Assembly: GCA_001804705.1 (NCBI GenBank)
Contig: MHAY01000042.1
Coordinates: forward strand, 1 to 47,976
Reading direction: 5' to 3'
Length of the DNA stretch: 47,976 nucleotides
Origin: Ignavibacteria bacterium RIFOXYC2_FULL_35_21
Lineage (GTDB): Bacteria; Bacteroidota; Ignavibacteria; Kapaibacteriales; UBA2268
Shown here: positions 27,697 to 36,100 of the stretch, in pieces
Position numbering within the stretch: the stretch's first letter is position 1
How the letters are laid out: each line of letters starts with the position of its first letter
The notes under the pieces: generated by a model
Told to the model about the DNA's origin: nothing
Seen by the model: the letters and a program-made list of their open reading frames with translations, nothing else
Databases searched by the model: none
Made by a program: the position numbers and the translations under genes

Positions 27697-28854
27697 TTAA
27701 TTATTTTGACTAAATAAGAATAATCTTCGCAAATCAAGGACAGTTCTCATTAAAACGAGCTGTGGTGCTACATTTTTCCTGAGCTGATTGATTGATTTTT
27801 CAAGCATTTCAATTGCCTGAAAGTAATCCTTATTAGGATAGCCCACTGTGAATTTTTGTAAAATATCATATTTATCAATGTTAATAATCTTATCCTTTTT
27901 ACCTGTCATTGAAAAATTAGATACATCTCTCATCCATAATAACAGCATAGAAAGTATTAATTCTGTTTCTCTCCTGTCATGTTTTTTTGTTAACTGCTCG
28001 ATATGGCTCGCTACCTCCACTCTATAAACTTTTTTCTTAAGCATCGAGCGTAAAAATTCAATCGCATTTTCTCTCATTTCTTGCATAGCTTCCCCGAGAA
28101 ACTCGACAGCACGTGTGTAGGAGCCTTGTGCAAATGCGGAAATCAAGATTGCTTCCTGCTGAGTAACATTATTTCTATCCTGCAAAGCCTGTGCTATATC
28201 ACTATCACTCAGAGGTTCGCACCTTACCTGCTGGCAGCGGGAAAGAATTGTCGGTAAAATAACATCCTGCCTTGATGTCGTGATTATTATAGTAACATTC
28301 TCATGAGGTTCTTCAAGTGTTTTGAGGAAGGCATTCGCGGCTTCGGTTGTCATCTCATCAGCCCGGGACACAATGACACAGACTCTTCCTTCACCGGAAG
28401 AAGTCAGTACAAGCCTTTTCTTCAATTCCCTGATTGATGCTATTCTTATCTGATTTGCATTTGACATTATTATTTTATGATAAGGATTTTCAGATTTTAG
28501 CTTGATTTGCTCATAATACTCCTCAACCTGTTCTTCTGTTAATTTTTCAAGAACTGTGTCCTTCTTAGTATCACCTGACTTTCCGGTCGGCATCGAGAAG
28601 ATAATATGTATATTTCTGTGTTGCAATGAATGAGAAGATTTACATGAATGACAGTTTTCACATGCTTCAATCCCGGCTCCTGTTCTTATAGGTGAACGAC
28701 AATTAACCACCCTTGCAAATTCAATTGCGAGAGCATCTTTGCCTATACCTTCCTGCCCCCAGAAACAATAAGCATGAGGAATTTTATTCTCATGAATTGC
28801 TTTCTGCAATAAATTTTTAACTCTTTCCTGGCCTATTATTTTTTTCCATGTCAT
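27697..28854 (-). CDS. holB: DNA polymerase III subunit delta' (clamp loader)
   Basis: 385 residues of the clamp-loader AAA family. Visible: the P-loop region GQEGIGKDALAIEFARVVNC, a zinc module (CENCHSC with the preceding cysteine), EAANAFLKTLEEPHENV and the SRC motif in PTILSRCQQV. The SRC arginine acts on ATP in neighbouring subunits. It opens the sliding clamp and loads it on DNA. Start ATG at 28854 gives the normal N terminus (TWKKIIGQERVKNLL). An extra charged insert (about 105-140, TGKSGDTKKDTVLEKL) is longer than usual. Confidence 0.93.
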   Translation of the reverse strand: MTWKKIIGQERVKNLLQKAIHENKIPHAYCFWGQEGIGKDALAIEFARVVNCRSPIRTGAGIEACENCHSCKSSHSLQHRNIHIIFSMPTGKSGDTKKDTVLEKLTEEQVEEYYEQIKLKSENPYHKIIMSNANQIRIASIRELKKRLVLTSSGEGRVCVIVSRADEMTTEAANAFLKTLEEPHENVTIIITTSRQDVILPTILSRCQQVRCEPLSDSDIAQALQDRNNVTQQEAILISAFAQGSYTRAVEFLGEAMQEMRENAIEFLRSMLKKKVYRVEVASHIEQLTKKHDRRETELILSMLLLWMRDVSNFSMTGKKDKIINIDKYDILQKFTVGYPNKDYFQAIEMLEKSINQLRKNVAPQLVLMRTVLDLRRLFLFSQNN

Positions 28855-28949
28855 AAAACATTTTATTAAACGTTATCATAAAGATTAATTTTCTCAAAGC
28901 AAGATAGTAAATTTGTTTTATCACACCAATTATTTTTAGGGTTTGAATA

Positions 28950-31136
28950 ATGGCAGTAAAAAATAAATCAAACGATAAACAGATATATAAGGAATTAACT
29001 TCCGAACAAATTATGCTTCAGGTAATAGCCGAATCAAAAGTCGGAGCCTCATGTTCGCAAGACAGGGGACCCGGTTGTGCAGTAGAGCAAATAAGTTTTA
29101 ATGGGAATAAACCCCAGCACATTCAGCTTGATTTATCTAAGGAAGAAATATTGAATGCCTTCAGAACAATGCTCAGAGCCAGGTATTCTGATGAAAAGCA
29201 TTTGACATTGGTAAAGCAGGGAAAATCATTTTTTCATATAGGATGCAGCGGGCATGAAGCCGTGCAAACTGCTGTGGCAATGAACTTAAATAAAGGGCAG
29301 GACTGGGGTTGGACTTATTACAGGGATGCTGCCTTTACTTATGGAATGGGTATGACAACCAATGAGTATTTTTTGCTTGCCGCAGGAAAGCCCGAATGTT
29401 TGTCATCAGGCGGAAGGCAAATGCCCGGTCATTATGGTAACCCGAGACTTAACTTACCAACATCTTCTTCTCCGACTGGTACTCAGTTTCTCAATGCTGT
29501 CGGTACTGCACTCGCATCCAAAAAAAATGGAGCTGATGAAGTAACTTATGTCTCATCAGGTGAAGGAACCACAAGCCAGGGGGAATTTTACGAAGCAGTT
29601 AACTGGGCATCGAGGGAAAAACTTCCTGTTCTGTTCTGCATCCAGGATAATGGATATGCGATTTCTGTTCCCCGTGAACATCAGTCAATGGGCAGTACAG
29701 TCGGTCATTCATTCTGCTGTTATTCAAATTTGAAAATGCTCACATTCGATGGTACTGATTTTTTTGAATCATACAAAGCGGCTAAATCAGCAGTAATGCA
29801 CATCAGGTCAGGTAAAGGTCCGGCATTACTCCATGCAATTGTGGAAAGACTATTAGCTCACTCATCGAGCGATGACCAGAAAAAATACAGGCCTGCCGAA
29901 GAACTTGAATCAGCAAAGAAAACAAAAGACTGCATTCAAAAATTGAAAAATTATTTATTGCAAAATAAAATTTCGGATGAAATAGAAATATCCGGTATTG
30001 AAGCTGGGATAAAAAAAGAAATTGATGAATCGGCAGACTGGGCTTACACTCGTCCGGACCAAATCGCAGAGGATTCCACAAAACATATCTTTGCACCTTC
30101 GGAATCAAGAAAACTGAACTATTCTAAATCAGAACCAAAAGAAGGAAATAACGCTGTCCTTGTTGATGCAGTAAATCATGCGCTTCATGAAGAAATGAAA
30201 CATAATCCAAAGATGCTCATATTCGGACAAGACATTGCTGACCCCAAGGGTGGAGTTTTTACTGCAACAAAAGGTTTATCAAAAACCTTCGGAAACGATA
30301 GAGTATTCAACTCGCCTCTTGCCGAAGCCTCGATTGCAGGTGTAGCCCTTGGATTAGCTGTGCGAGGCTATAAGCCTGTCGTAGAAATTCAATTCGGCGA
30401 TTACATCTGGCCCGCATTCATGCAAATCAAAAATGAAATTGCAACTTTGAGATACCGTTCCAATGGCGGTTTTTCATGTCCTGTTGTAATCAGAGTTGCT
30501 GTTGGTGGATATATTCACGGCGGACTTTATCATTCGCAGAACATAGAAGCATTTTTCTCGCATATTCCCGGATTATTAGTTGCATATCCAAGCACTGCCG
30601 CGGATGCAAAGGGATTGCTGAAAACTGCATGCAGACTTCAGGACCCTGTGATTTTTCTCGAACACAAGGGAATGTACCGTCTTCCTTATTCAACTACCAT
30701 TGAGCCTGATGAGAATTATTTATTACCATTCGGAAAAGGAAAAGTGGTGAAAGAAGGCTCGGATGCTACAATCGTTACTTACGGCATGGGTGTGAAAGAT
30801 TCACTCAGTGCAATCAAAGAATTTGAAAAGAAAACCGGAAAAACAATAGAGCTTATTGATTTGAGAACTATTATTCCCTGGGATAAAGAGCTTGTTCTCA
30901 ATTCTGTTAAGAAGACAAACCGTCTCTTAATTGTTCATGAGGATACACTGACAATGGGCTTCGGGGCAGAAATTTCAGCTACCGTTACACAGGAAGCTTT
31001 CAGAGAATTAGATGCTCCTGTCATGCGCCATGCCGCAAAAGATTCACATATTCCTTATTCACCAATATATGAAAATGATATTCTTCCGAATTCTGAGAAA
31101 ATACTGAAGGATTTGGAGAAGCTGGTGGGATTTTAA
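28950..31136 (+). CDS. 2-oxoacid dehydrogenase E1, fused alpha and beta subunits
   Basis: 728 residues; the alpha half (about 40-385) has the thiamine-diphosphate motif starting GEGTTSQGEFYEA (about 204) and ending QDNGYAIS, plus LLAHSSSDDQKKYR; the beta half (about 395-728) has GQDIADPKGGVFTAT, PLAEASIAGVALGLAVRG and GGYIHGGLYHSQ. The alpha/beta fusion is common in Bacteroidota-type genomes for branched-chain or acetoin/pyruvate-like complexes; branched-chain 2-oxoacids are most likely. It would decarboxylate the oxoacid and pass the acyl group to an E2 lipoyl enzyme; no E2 or E3 gene is in the window. The segment before the alpha domain (1-45) contains a Cys-rich SCSQDRGPGC of unknown meaning. 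Confidence 0.9.
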   Translation: MAVKNKSNDKQIYKELTSEQIMLQVIAESKVGASCSQDRGPGCAVEQISFNGNKPQHIQLDLSKEEILNAFRTMLRARYSDEKHLTLVKQGKSFFHIGCSGHEAVQTAVAMNLNKGQDWGWTYYRDAAFTYGMGMTTNEYFLLAAGKPECLSSGGRQMPGHYGNPRLNLPTSSSPTGTQFLNAVGTALASKKNGADEVTYVSSGEGTTSQGEFYEAVNWASREKLPVLFCIQDNGYAISVPREHQSMGSTVGHSFCCYSNLKMLTFDGTDFFESYKAAKSAVMHIRSGKGPALLHAIVERLLAHSSSDDQKKYRPAEELESAKKTKDCIQKLKNYLLQNKISDEIEISGIEAGIKKEIDESADWAYTRPDQIAEDSTKHIFAPSESRKLNYSKSEPKEGNNAVLVDAVNHALHEEMKHNPKMLIFGQDIADPKGGVFTATKGLSKTFGNDRVFNSPLAEASIAGVALGLAVRGYKPVVEIQFGDYIWPAFMQIKNEIATLRYRSNGGFSCPVVIRVAVGGYIHGGLYHSQNIEAFFSHIPGLLVAYPSTAADAKGLLKTACRLQDPVIFLEHKGMYRLPYSTTIEPDENYLLPFGKGKVVKEGSDATIVTYGMGVKDSLSAIKEFEKKTGKTIELIDLRTIIPWDKELVLNSVKKTNRLLIVHEDTLTMGFGAEISATVTQEAFRELDAPVMRHAAKDSHIPYSPIYENDILPNSEKILKDLEKLVGF

Positions 31137-31167
31137 ATGCTGAATGCTGAATTGAAAATAGGAAGAA

Positions 31168-31196
31168 TGTCATTCTGAACTTGGTTCAGAATCCAT
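31168..31196. repeat. REP-like hairpin
   Basis: AATGTCATTCTGAAC...GTTCAGAATCC: a perfect 9-bp hairpin (31172-31180 with 31184-31192) and a 3-base loop. Same family as 23884; lies just after the E1 gene. Confidence 0.75.
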
Positions 31197-31275
31197 AGCC
31201 GGGAAATCACATCTTTTCTTGTTCACCACAAAGACGCTGAAACTCAAGTGTGCTATTTATTGATATCTGATACAG

Positions 31276-31683
31276 TTAAAATCTGCTTAGAAACTCATTA
31301 CTAATCAAATTTTTAATTTTATCGTTGAATAAACGGACGTTAGAAATGAAAAAGCTGACAGATTCTTCATTCTGTTCAGCAAAATCTACATAATCTCCTT
31401 CCTGTCTTGCTTCGAATATCAATGTATATAAATCACCGAATTCTTTAGGAATCATATTAGTTGAAAGAAAATGCTGGTGAAAAAGTGTTCTTGTTCCTTT
31501 ATGAGTTCTCGGTGATAAATTGATGCAGAGTAAAAGTGCATGAACTGAATAGTATGCAGAATAATAAAGTCTGTTTGTTGCTGCATTCCACTTTTTACCT
31601 TCAGCAAGATATAATGCATCATTGTATGTGTCTTCTGATTTACTAAGTCTGTACCTGATAAGTTCTATTCTATCATCTGTCAT
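31276..31683 (-). CDS. HEPN-domain protein (UPF0332 type), partner of a minimal nucleotidyltransferase
   Basis: 135 residues, all helical, beginning RIELIRYRLSKSEDTYNDALYLAEGKKWNAATNRLYYSAYYSVHALL, the HEPN/UPF0332 pattern, with KGTRTLFHQHFL and FEARQEGDYVDF later. In many such pairs the HEPN protein is a ribonuclease-like toxin and the nucleotidyltransferase neutralises it by adding nucleotides; the classic RX4-6H nuclease motif is not obvious here, so toxicity is uncertain. Its start overlaps the partner's stop by four bases. Confidence 0.85.
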   Translation of the reverse strand: MTDDRIELIRYRLSKSEDTYNDALYLAEGKKWNAATNRLYYSAYYSVHALLLCINLSPRTHKGTRTLFHQHFLSTNMIPKEFGDLYTLIFEARQEGDYVDFAEQNEESVSFFISNVRLFNDKIKNLISNEFLSRF

Positions 31684-32003
31684 ATAAGTATATAATCCTT
31701 AACAACATTTTCATAAAACGGGGAAGCATGGATTAATCGGTTATTTAGCCAGTTGTCCCGATTGAAGAAAATCCTATTGAACAACTGATTCTCAGATAGT
31801 TCAATTTCAAAAAGGCGTTTTGTAACCTGCATCTTACGTTCAAATGTTAGCTCACCTTGAAGAATAATAAGTAAATCCCAGTCAGAATCCTCATTATTAT
31901 CCCCTCTGGCTCTTGAACCAAAAAGAAATATTTCGGAATCAGGCTCAACTTTTAGAACAGCATTTTTTATTTGTGATAGTAATTTATTTCTATCAACTTC
32001 CAT
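31680..32003 (-). CDS. minimal nucleotidyltransferase (MNT) domain protein
   Basis: About 107 residues from the ATG at 32003; a TTG four codons upstream (32015) is less likely. The nucleotidyltransferase motif FGSRARGDNNEDSDWDLLI (GSRARG ... DxD) is intact. Together with the overlapping HEPN gene it is a MntA/HepT-like pair, thought to act as a toxin-antitoxin module. First gene of the pair. Confidence 0.87.
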   Translation of the reverse strand: MEVDRNKLLSQIKNAVLKVEPDSEIFLFGSRARGDNNEDSDWDLLIILQGELTFERKMQVTKRLFEIELSENQLFNRIFFNRDNWLNNRLIHASPFYENVVKDYILI

Positions 32004-32138
32004 AATCAGTAACAAAACTTATTAATATAATTTTTTACTTAAACGAAATAGAAAAATAAATATTTAATCATTAATAATTAAATATTTCACTTTAAGACAC
32101 AAAATTGTCTGAGAGATTTATTTGATTTTCATGATTTC

Positions 32139-34292
32139 TTAATTGTTAATTTTAATAATAGTTCTCGCACCAGGCATACCCTGCATCCTTACAAAATAAA
32201 CGCCCTGAGGTAAGTCGTCAGTCGTTAGTCGTAAGTCGTATGATTTCCCTGTTTCAAGAAATTCAGTTTGTTTTGTCAGAACAGTTCTACCGAATAAATC
32301 ATAAATGATGATTGTTTCAGGTTTGTCATTGCCTATAATATCTAAAGTAATAAAATCGTAAAATGGATTCGGGTAAGCATTTATTACTAATTTACTAATT
32401 TCATTTTGTTTAGGTGTGTCTTCAACCCAGGTAATACCTCCATTAGATGTATGTAAGATAGTACCTCTAGAACCTGCAACCCAAGCATTATTAGTATCAA
32501 TAACAACCATCGAATTTAAACCATACATATTGGGACTATGTGTTCCAGACCAGGTCTTTCCTCCATCATTCGTTATATAAATAATACTTGAACTTAATAA
32601 CCAACCCAAATTTTCATTTTTAAAAATAATTACATTTAGATTATTAGTGATATCTGTATTTTGAAGGACCCAATTTTCACCACCATCTACAGTTTTTAAT
32701 ATTAATCCATCTGCACCACAAATCCATCCATTATTTTTATCAATAAAACAAACTGAATTTAAATTCCCATTTGTATTACTTATTCTTTTTATCCAATCGT
32801 TACCTCCATTTGATGTGGTTAATATGATACCACTATCCCCGACAATCCAACCAGTGTTTGAATCAAATAATTTAATATCATTTAAATTATTTAGTGCTCC
32901 ACTTTCTTGCTCAATCCAATTTAGACCTCCATCTGATGTTTTAATAATTGCACCTTTCTCACCAACTGCTATCCCAAATAATGAATCAATAAAAACAAAT
33001 GAAGTAATAGATGGTTTTACTGAAATTTCCTTCCAATCACTACCTCCATTATTAGTTTTTAAGAATGCATAATAATAATTATAATTATTATAATCTTTAA
33101 CTAAAATCCACCCAAAATCCTTGTTAATAAAAAATACAGATTGGAGAAGACCATAATATTCCATTTTTTGCTCGTTCCAATCAAATCCACCATTGTTAGT
33201 CAATAAAAAAGTACTGTTATCACCTACTACCCAGCCATTAATTGAATCAATAAAGAATATTGAAGATAAATTTTCTCTTGTCCCTTTAGAAATATCTAAC
33301 CAAGAATTACCTCCATCTGATGTTTTACATATATCGCCAAATAGACCAACAATATATCCAATATTTTGATCAACAAATTGAAAAGAAGAACCGTTTATTA
33401 CTGAATCCTGGACAAGATTCCAATCTAGTCCTTTGTTAGTTGTTTTATATATATCACATTCATCCAAATAATATCTATTTTTATATATAATCCAGCCAAT
33501 ATTTTCATCAATAAAAAATAAATTATTATAACTTCCAGATTTCCCAGACATTTCATTATTTACAGTCCAAGTATTACCTCCATCTGTAGTGTAATATAAT
33601 ATTGAATTTCTCGAATTCGACTTATAATCCCAGGTACCTCCAACAACCCATCCATTTTGACTGTCAGTAAAAAATATTGAATTTAAAATATCCGTAGTAT
33701 TTAATTGACTTTCCCAAGAGATACCTCCATCAGTTGTAATGAGAATATTTGATTCATAACTAATGAAATTACTATGTGTTGTTAACACCCATCCTGTAAG
33801 TGTATCTATAAAGAATAATGATGTTATATCATTTTTATAAGTACCATGAATTTCCCAGTTATTCCCACCATCAGTTGTTCTGTATACCGCTCCAATATCT
33901 GAAATCCATCCGTGTTTTTCATCTAAAAAAAATACTTTATGATATTCTTCATATTCTCTGTCAAAATAAGGCTGTCTTACCCACGAAAAACCACCATCAG
34001 TTGTTTTGTAAACACATTCATTTCCACCATTCCAACCAATTTGATCATTAATAAAATAGATAGAATACAACCAATATATATTTGAATCTAATAATTGAAT
34101 ATTCCAACTTATCCCGGCATCTGTTGTTTTCATGACTAGACCTAAATCACCAACAGCCCATCCAGTATCAGTATTAATAAAAAATACATCATTTAAATTA
34201 TTCCCCTGTGGCCAGGGATTTTGCCATTGCCAGCCTTGCTCTTGTGCAAAAGCGGATATTGAAAAAAGGAAAAAAATAATTAACTTTTTCAT
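32139..34292 (-). CDS. secreted YCF48-like repeat protein with type IX sorting domain
   Basis: About 717 residues from the ATG at 34292, which has an AGAAGGA ribosome site 7 bases upstream; a longer frame to 34322 would spoil the signal peptide (KKLIIFFLFSISAFA). After it come 14 repeats of about 45 residues with the pattern LxxIFFxDxxxGWxVGxxGxxxxTxDGGxxW, which fold as a beta-propeller of the YCF48/BNR type. The C terminus (NAYPNPFYDFITL ... YDLFGRTVL ... GVYFVRMQG) is a type A sorting domain of the type IX secretion system, so the protein is exported to the surface or medium. The partners of the propeller are unknown; surface adhesion or extracellular enzyme binding is possible. Confidence 0.9.
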   Translation of the reverse strand: MKKLIIFFLFSISAFAQEQGWQWQNPWPQGNNLNDVFFINTDTGWAVGDLGLVMKTTDAGISWNIQLLDSNIYWLYSIYFINDQIGWNGGNECVYKTTDGGFSWVRQPYFDREYEEYHKVFFLDEKHGWISDIGAVYRTTDGGNNWEIHGTYKNDITSLFFIDTLTGWVLTTHSNFISYESNILITTDGGISWESQLNTTDILNSIFFTDSQNGWVVGGTWDYKSNSRNSILYYTTDGGNTWTVNNEMSGKSGSYNNLFFIDENIGWIIYKNRYYLDECDIYKTTNKGLDWNLVQDSVINGSSFQFVDQNIGYIVGLFGDICKTSDGGNSWLDISKGTRENLSSIFFIDSINGWVVGDNSTFLLTNNGGFDWNEQKMEYYGLLQSVFFINKDFGWILVKDYNNYNYYYAFLKTNNGGSDWKEISVKPSITSFVFIDSLFGIAVGEKGAIIKTSDGGLNWIEQESGALNNLNDIKLFDSNTGWIVGDSGIILTTSNGGNDWIKRISNTNGNLNSVCFIDKNNGWICGADGLILKTVDGGENWVLQNTDITNNLNVIIFKNENLGWLLSSSIIYITNDGGKTWSGTHSPNMYGLNSMVVIDTNNAWVAGSRGTILHTSNGGITWVEDTPKQNEISKLVINAYPNPFYDFITLDIIGNDKPETIIIYDLFGRTVLTKQTEFLETGKSYDLRLTTDDLPQGVYFVRMQGMPGARTIIKINN
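32212..32239 (-). repeat. four heptanucleotide repeats in the sorting-domain code
   Basis: On the plus strand (A/C/T)AGTCGT occurs four times in tandem, only the first base varying. It encodes YDLRLTTDD in the sorting domain. Seven is not a multiple of three, so gain or loss of a unit would change the reading frame of the last ~30 residues. Confidence 0.85.
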
Positions 34293-34402
34293 TTTGTGTC
34301 CTTCTGTTTTATATAATGACACATGAGATTGAAATAGGTCTCAAAAATAATGTAAAATATACAAAAACCACAGAACCCCCTATGAAAATGTGGGCAATAG
34401 TT

Positions 34403-34660
34403 TTAATAATGGTATTTACATGATGCTATAAGAATTTCATCGTCTGTAACTTTGTAAACAAGGCGATGTTCCGAGTCAATGCGTCTTGATCAAAAGCCCT
34501 GAAGTTTTGCTTTTTAGGGTTCCGGCTGACCAATACCTTCAAAAGGATTGCGGGAAGTTTCTAAAATTATTCTGGATATTTTTCTGAATATTTTGATATT
34601 TGATGATGCCCAATCGTTATATTGTTCAAATGCTATTTGCTCGAACATAACCTTACGCAT
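34403..34660 (-). pseudogene. YoeB-like toxin gene with two in-frame stops
   Basis: Read in one frame from ATG at 34660 (overlapping the antitoxin gene by eight bases): MRKVMFEQIAFEQYNDW ... NPFEGIGQPEP, stop TAA (34514-34516, codon 49), then KAKLQGF, stop TGA (34490-34492, codon 57), then SRRIDSEHRLVYKV and DDEILIASCKYHY to a final TAA. All family landmarks, including the C-terminal YHY, are kept and no frameshift is needed. The expected residues at the stops are Leu and Trp (GFWSRRID), each a single-base change or a short local change. The toxin (mRNA interferase) is therefore probably inactive, although the antitoxin is intact. Confidence 0.85.
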
Positions 34661-34892
34661 TTGCTGCCTTCTCTAATTGTTTGAGTGGAACTTCAACAAG
34701 ATTTTTTCGACTGTTGATATTCTTTACTGACTTTAAAAGAATTTCCCTGTTTTTTGGAGACTGTAACAGGTAATCAGTTTCATTGTACTCGGATATAGTA
34801 ATTTCGATTTTTTTACCTTTATATGATTCTTTGACAATATCTACGAAATTGCCCGGCAATTCATCTGCATTTATAGTATAAGATGTTAACAT
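34653..34892 (-). CDS. YefM/Phd-like antitoxin
   Basis: 79 residues from ATG at 34892 with AAAAGGA before it; a longer frame to 34967 is unlikely. The sequence has a short N-terminal beta/helix region (SYTINADELPGNFVDIVK) and a basic, extended C-terminal part (NSRKNLVEVPLKQLEKAANA) usual for toxin-binding tails. Overlap with a YoeB-like toxin gene marks it as the cognate antitoxin. Family assignment is from context and general shape; it could autorepress its own promoter. Confidence 0.75.
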   Translation of the reverse strand: MLTSYTINADELPGNFVDIVKESYKGKKIEITISEYNETDYLLQSPKNREILLKSVKNINSRKNLVEVPLKQLEKAANA

Positions 34893-34993
34893 TTTTTTTC
34901 CTTTTGAGTAATTATTTGTTTTCAAATTTAATAACGAAGTGAACAGTAAACAAATTGTATATGACATTCATTATAATTTACACATCCCCCGAA

Positions 34994-35039
34994 CCCCCTT
35001 TGAAAAAGGGGGCAATTCTTCGACAGGCTCAGAATGACA
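34994..35039. repeat. C-run/G-run hairpin next to a REP-like hairpin
   Basis: A perfect 8-bp hairpin CCCCCTTT-GAA-AAAGGGGG (34994-35012) is followed at 35015 by ATTCTTCGACAGGCTCAGAATGACA, a REP-like hairpin in the reverse sense. Both repeat families thus abut here, upstream of the antitoxin gene and downstream of cydB. Confidence 0.75.
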
Positions 35040-35065
35040 CACTTCATTCGTAATTCGTAATTGAT

Positions 35066-36082
35066 TTAATAGCTCATATTATCCAACTTCACTTTGCCCC
35101 GAAAAATTCTATAGACAAAGATTTTATATATGAACATGAGTGGTAAACCAATACAAGCTATGATGAGCATTGTCATAAGTGTTTTCTGTGATGATGAAGC
35201 ATTGAAAATCGTCAGGCTGTTTTCAGGATTCGGATTTGATATGACAAGATTTGGATAAATATCAATCGCAGCGATTGCAATGCAAAAAGCAATGATTGTA
35301 CAGGATGCAACGAATGCCCTGAAATAAAGCTGGCTGTTTATAAAACCGGGTATTACTATTATTGAAAGAATAATGAAAGCAGGTAGAATGAACCAAACAG
35401 GAAATGCCACAAAGTTTTTTATTACTCCCGGATAAAGGATTATTGTCCATGCACCGTGAAATATGTATGCAATAACAAATAGAATCAGTGATGAATTAAT
35501 ACCTTTTGCTACTCTCTGCTGAATCTCCCCTTCGGTTTTCACAGCCAAAAATATTTTACCGTGCATACGGATAAGAAGAACTGCAGTAATTCCCGTCATT
35601 ACGGCATAAGGATTGAGAAGTGTGAAAAATGTTCCTGCATATTCCTTGTCCTGATATATTGGTATTCCTGTAATAATATTTCCAAGTGAAACACCGAGAA
35701 GCAGAACAATCAGATAACTCGACAGGCAGAAAATAAAATCCCATGTTTTCTTCCACTTATCGGATTCAACTTTTCCACGAAATTCGATTGATATAGCCCT
35801 TCCGATTATGACGAGCAGGAAAAGCATGAAAGCTGTATAGAAGCCGGAAAACACAGTTGCATATACGTCCGGGAATGCGGCAAATAAAGCTCCTCCGGCA
35901 GTGATTAACCACACTTCATTTGCATCCCAAACCGGGCCAATTGCGTTCAGGGATGTTCTGCGTTCAAGGTCGGATTTCAAACCGAGATGAATCATGCCTA
36001 CACCAAGGTCGAATCCATCGAGTACGACATATCCGCCAAATAATACAGTTAACAATACAAACCAAATAATATTTAATTCCAT
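35066..36082 (-). CDS. cydB: cytochrome bd quinol oxidase subunit II
   Basis: 338 residues with about eight or nine helices. The start MELNIIWFVLLTVLFGGYVVLDGFDLGVGM is the standard CydB N terminus, and GPVWDANEVWLITAGGALFAAFPDVYA follows. It is the structural partner of CydA in the high-affinity terminal oxidase, allowing growth or protection at low oxygen. AAGGAGAAAG precedes the ATG. Last gene of glmM-cydA-cydB, 18 bases after cydA. No CydX-like short gene was seen. Confidence 0.95.
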   Translation of the reverse strand: MELNIIWFVLLTVLFGGYVVLDGFDLGVGMIHLGLKSDLERRTSLNAIGPVWDANEVWLITAGGALFAAFPDVYATVFSGFYTAFMLFLLVIIGRAISIEFRGKVESDKWKKTWDFIFCLSSYLIVLLLGVSLGNIITGIPIYQDKEYAGTFFTLLNPYAVMTGITAVLLIRMHGKIFLAVKTEGEIQQRVAKGINSSLILFVIAYIFHGAWTIILYPGVIKNFVAFPVWFILPAFIILSIIVIPGFINSQLYFRAFVASCTIIAFCIAIAAIDIYPNLVISNPNPENSLTIFNASSSQKTLMTMLIIACIGLPLMFIYKIFVYRIFRGKVKLDNMSY

Positions 36083-36100
36083 TTCTTTCTCCTTAAAATT

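Noticed and set aside
34293-34322. Extended N terminus of the YCF48-like protein
   Set aside because: The added ten residues are polar and precede the signal peptide; the Shine-Dalgarno lies just before the internal ATG at 34292.
34403-34660. TGA read as tryptophan in the toxin gene
   Set aside because: Recoding TGA would remove only one of its two stops, and other genes in the window use TGA as a normal stop.
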